From the NCBI GenBank assembly GCA_963699085.1, contig CAVOTH010000004.1, positions 1,612,001 through 1,676,000 on the forward strand: a stretch of DNA of 64,000 bases, read 5' to 3'. The stretch comes from Bog-756 sp963699085 (GTDB lineage: Bacteria; Actinomycetota; Acidimicrobiia; Acidimicrobiales; RAAP-2). The notes beneath the pieces were generated by a model. That model did no database searches. It was not told where the DNA came from and was given only the letters and a program-made list of their open reading frames with translations. A program made the position numbers and the translations under genes. Of this stretch, positions 62,049 through 64,000 are shown in pieces. The number at the start of each line of letters is the position of its first letter. Position 1 is the first letter of the stretch.

Positions 62049-63254
62049 TCACTGGATCTGCCACTCAGCCCCCACGTAGACCGGGGTCATCGACATGACA
62101 CCTTCTGGGGGATCCATGCGGTCCGGCCCGTATGCCTCGAAGGAAACCAATGGCTGCCACGGCAGATAGGGGTCCTTCTTCCCTTTGGGGAATCCGGTGA
62201 TCGCCGTCCACATCGAGTAGTGCCCCCTGGGGAGCGGAAGGTAGCCCAGCTTGCACACCAACTCGAAGTCTCCCTCGGGCATCATGCCCTGGTGGTCGAT
62301 GACGAACATCGGAAAGGCGGTGCCCTGGGAGATCCCGATGTAGAAGCCGGCCATGCACTGCTCAGGTGCATTGAGGACGAGCCGCACCTCCACTTCGCAC
62401 TCGGACCGGATCGGGCCGTCATCGGTGGCACGCAGCTCGGCCTTCAGCACCTGGACGACTCCATCCTTGGTATTCAGCAAGGTCGCGTTCTTCTCCACCG
62501 CGGTGCGGTACATGGTGACCACCTCTTTGGTGGGGCCTGCGGCCCGGACCACAGCGTCCGACAGCCACACGGCGCGGGTGCACGTCGCCTCCACCGATGC
62601 CAGGTCGTGGGAGACGTAGAGGAGCGTCGTGCCGTCGCGAACGATCTCACCGATCCGCCGGAGACACTTCTGCTGGAAATTGGCGTCGCCGACGGCGAGT
62701 ACCTCGTCGACCAGCAGCACGTCGGGCTCGAGGAAGGCGGCAATGGAGAATCCCAGCCGCATCTGCATGCCCATCGAGTAGAACTTGACCTGCCGGTCGA
62801 CGGCGTCCTGGAGTTCGGCGAACTCCACGATCGTGTCGAACTTCCGCCGGATGTCCTCGCGGCTCATGCCAAGGACGGCGCCGTAGAGATAGATGTTCTC
62901 CCGCCCGTTGAGATCCGGATGGAGGCCGCTCGTCACACTCAGGAGCGCGCCGATCCGGCCCTGAACGGTGCAAAGTCCCGCCGACTGGTAGGTCACCTGG
63001 CTGAGGATCTTGAGCATTGTCGTCTTGCCGGAGCCGTTGATCCCGACCAAGGCCATGCTCTCGCCCGGCTCCACCTCCAAGTTGACGTCCTTCAGGACCC
63101 ACCGGTACCCGGCCTTGCGGCCGGCCACTCGCTTGGTGAGGCGGGTCACCTGGTCGTAGAAGAGCGGGGCGGTCTTGTCCGACCGGAACCTCTTCCACAC
63201 ATGCTCCGCCCGGATGCTCCCGTTGGGCAACGTCGACTTAGGCGATGTCGGCAA
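62049..63254 (-). CDS. wzt: Polysaccharide ABC exporter ATP-binding protein with C-terminal carbohydrate-binding domain
   Basis: 401 residues from TTG 63254, which overlaps the permease stop by 17 bases; TTG 63230 is an alternative. Walker A GINGSGKTT is at residues 71-79, the signature is YSMGMQMRLGFSIA and Walker B is DVLLVDEVLAVGD, then YVSHDLASVEATC. The last 150 residues (VVQVLKAELRATDDGPIRSE, GFYIGISQGTAFPMFV, KLGYLPLPRGHYSMW) form a beta-sandwich like the Wzt domain that recognises finished chain ends. Energises glycan export with the Wzm-type permease. Confidence 0.9.
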   Translation of the reverse strand: MPTSPKSTLPNGSIRAEHVWKRFRSDKTAPLFYDQVTRLTKRVAGRKAGYRWVLKDVNLEVEPGESMALVGINGSGKTTMLKILSQVTYQSAGLCTVQGRIGALLSVTSGLHPDLNGRENIYLYGAVLGMSREDIRRKFDTIVEFAELQDAVDRQVKFYSMGMQMRLGFSIAAFLEPDVLLVDEVLAVGDANFQQKCLRRIGEIVRDGTTLLYVSHDLASVEATCTRAVWLSDAVVRAAGPTKEVVTMYRTAVEKNATLLNTKDGVVQVLKAELRATDDGPIRSECEVEVRLVLNAPEQCMAGFYIGISQGTAFPMFVIDHQGMMPEGDFELVCKLGYLPLPRGHYSMWTAITGFPKGKKDPYLPWQPLVSFEAYGPDRMDPPEGVMSMTPVYVGAEWQIQ

Positions 63255-64000
63255 AGTTCACCTCGAGCCGCTTGAAGATCCGATAACCCAACACCGCGTA
63301 GCAGAAGGCACCGACCGCCGCCGCGATCAGGGGCCACCAGCTTGGGTTGTGCCCGAGCAGCATGGTCTCGCGCACGCTGCTGATCACCGGACCGAGGGGG
63401 TTGAAGAAACCGTAGACCGCCTGGAGGTTGACCCAGATCCCGCCATGGAGGTGGCTGCCCGAAATGTAGTAGTGGGTCGGAATATACGAGAAGGGCCAGA
63501 TCACCGGGGTCACGAAGATCCCGAGGGACATGATGATCGGGAGGACCTGGTTCAAGTCGCGCATCACAATGATCAGGCCCGCCACGCCCAGGGTGATCCC
63601 GGCGGCGAACAGGACTTCGATGAGCATGAACAGCGGGACCCACACGGTGGCGATCCTCGGGTGCTCGTCCGAAGATCACGAACAACAGCGCAAGCGGAAT
63701 CCAGGAGATCACCGTGTTGAGCGCGGTGACCATCATCGTCTCGATGGGAAAGCACTCACGGGGGAACTGGGTCTTCGCCAGAAGCGCCTTGTTGGCGAGC
63801 AGGGAGGTGCCCCCGTTGCCGAGGGAACTGGCGAAGAAGCTCCAACAGAGAATGCCTACAAAGGCATAGAGGGCGTAGGGGACTCCCTGCGTGGGGAACG
63901 CCCGCTTCAGGTGGGAGAAGACGACCACGAAGATCACCAGCGTGGCCACCGGGCTGAGGACGGCCCAGGCCAGGCCCAGTACCGCCTGCTTGTACTGCAC
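63238..64000 (-). CDS. wzm: Polysaccharide ABC exporter permease (5' end beyond the window)
   Basis: About 254 residues; the N-terminus is cut by the right edge. QYKQAVLGLAWAVLSPVATL is the usual start after the first amphipathic helix; FFASSLGNGGTSLLANKALL, KTQFPRECFPIETMMVTALN, VMRDLNQVLPIIMSLGIFVT and FNPLGPVISSVRETML are diagnostic ABC-2 blocks. Six helices. One slip near 63660. It forms the channel for lipid-linked glycan, partner of the ATPase gene that follows. Confidence 0.85.

Overview
The window reads as chromosomal DNA of a high-GC Gram-positive actinobacterium, most likely an uncultured or draft-assembled member of Acidimicrobiia or a relative. Supporting signs are two luciferase-like (F420-type) oxidoreductases, homologues of the mycobacterial arabinofuranosyltransferases AftB (two) and AftD (one), many GTG starts and 4-base start/stop overlaps, and several start codons lying 5-8 bases after a TANNNT box, as in leaderless actinobacterial transcripts. 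The taxon is inferred, not proven. No tRNA, rRNA, CRISPR array, insertion sequence or phage gene was recognised.

Almost everything serves assembly of a cell-surface polysaccharide. Left part (1-15.5 kb): a leftward operon of GT-C-like membrane proteins ending in an AftB-like enzyme (1-8177) diverges from a rightward operon of an acyltransferase, a membrane protein, a further GT-C paralogue and a second AftB-like enzyme (8297-15480). Middle (15.5-31.8 kb): two LLM oxidoreductases, an acyltransferase-SGNH protein, a membrane protein, a NifU-type protein, a thiolase plus KAS III pair, a nucleotidyltransferase, a very long AftD-like gene and a GT4 glycosyltransferase. Next (31.8-46.5 kb, in large part visibly AT-richer): membrane proteins, two more acyltransferase-SGNH proteins, a WbsX/methyltransferase protein, a sulfotransferase, two PIG-V-like membrane proteins, a secreted SASA-type esterase and a tandem pair of small two-helix membrane proteins.

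Right part (46.7-64 kb): a glycosyltransferase-methyltransferase fusion; cysDNC, which makes PAPS; a GNAT - lipid-carrier sugar-phosphate transferase - DegT aminotransferase - GT61 operon; two GT2 enzymes and a methyltransferase; three more sulfotransferases; another GT2; and a Wzm/Wzt ABC exporter running off the right edge.

Together these suggest: a sugar-1-phosphate is loaded on polyprenyl phosphate (51.9 kb), cytoplasmic GT2/GT4/GT61 enzymes extend it, Wzm/Wzt exports it, polytopic GT-C enzymes add sugars from lipid-linked donors outside, and the chain is decorated with acyl groups (four acyltransferases), methyl groups and sulfate (PAPS made by cysDNC, used by four sulfotransferases).

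Reading frames break very often (more than 40 apparent frameshifts over about 30 genes, including enzymes otherwise fully conserved). This looks like uncorrected sequencing indels rather than pseudogenes, so many genes below are given as one span joining two or more frames. There is no gene-free stretch over 300 bases. The largest gaps are 50956-51241 (probable cysD promoter, otherwise nothing recognised), 45557-45813 (nothing recognised), 20941-21150 (a GC-rich hairpin) and 46487-46715 (nothing recognised).
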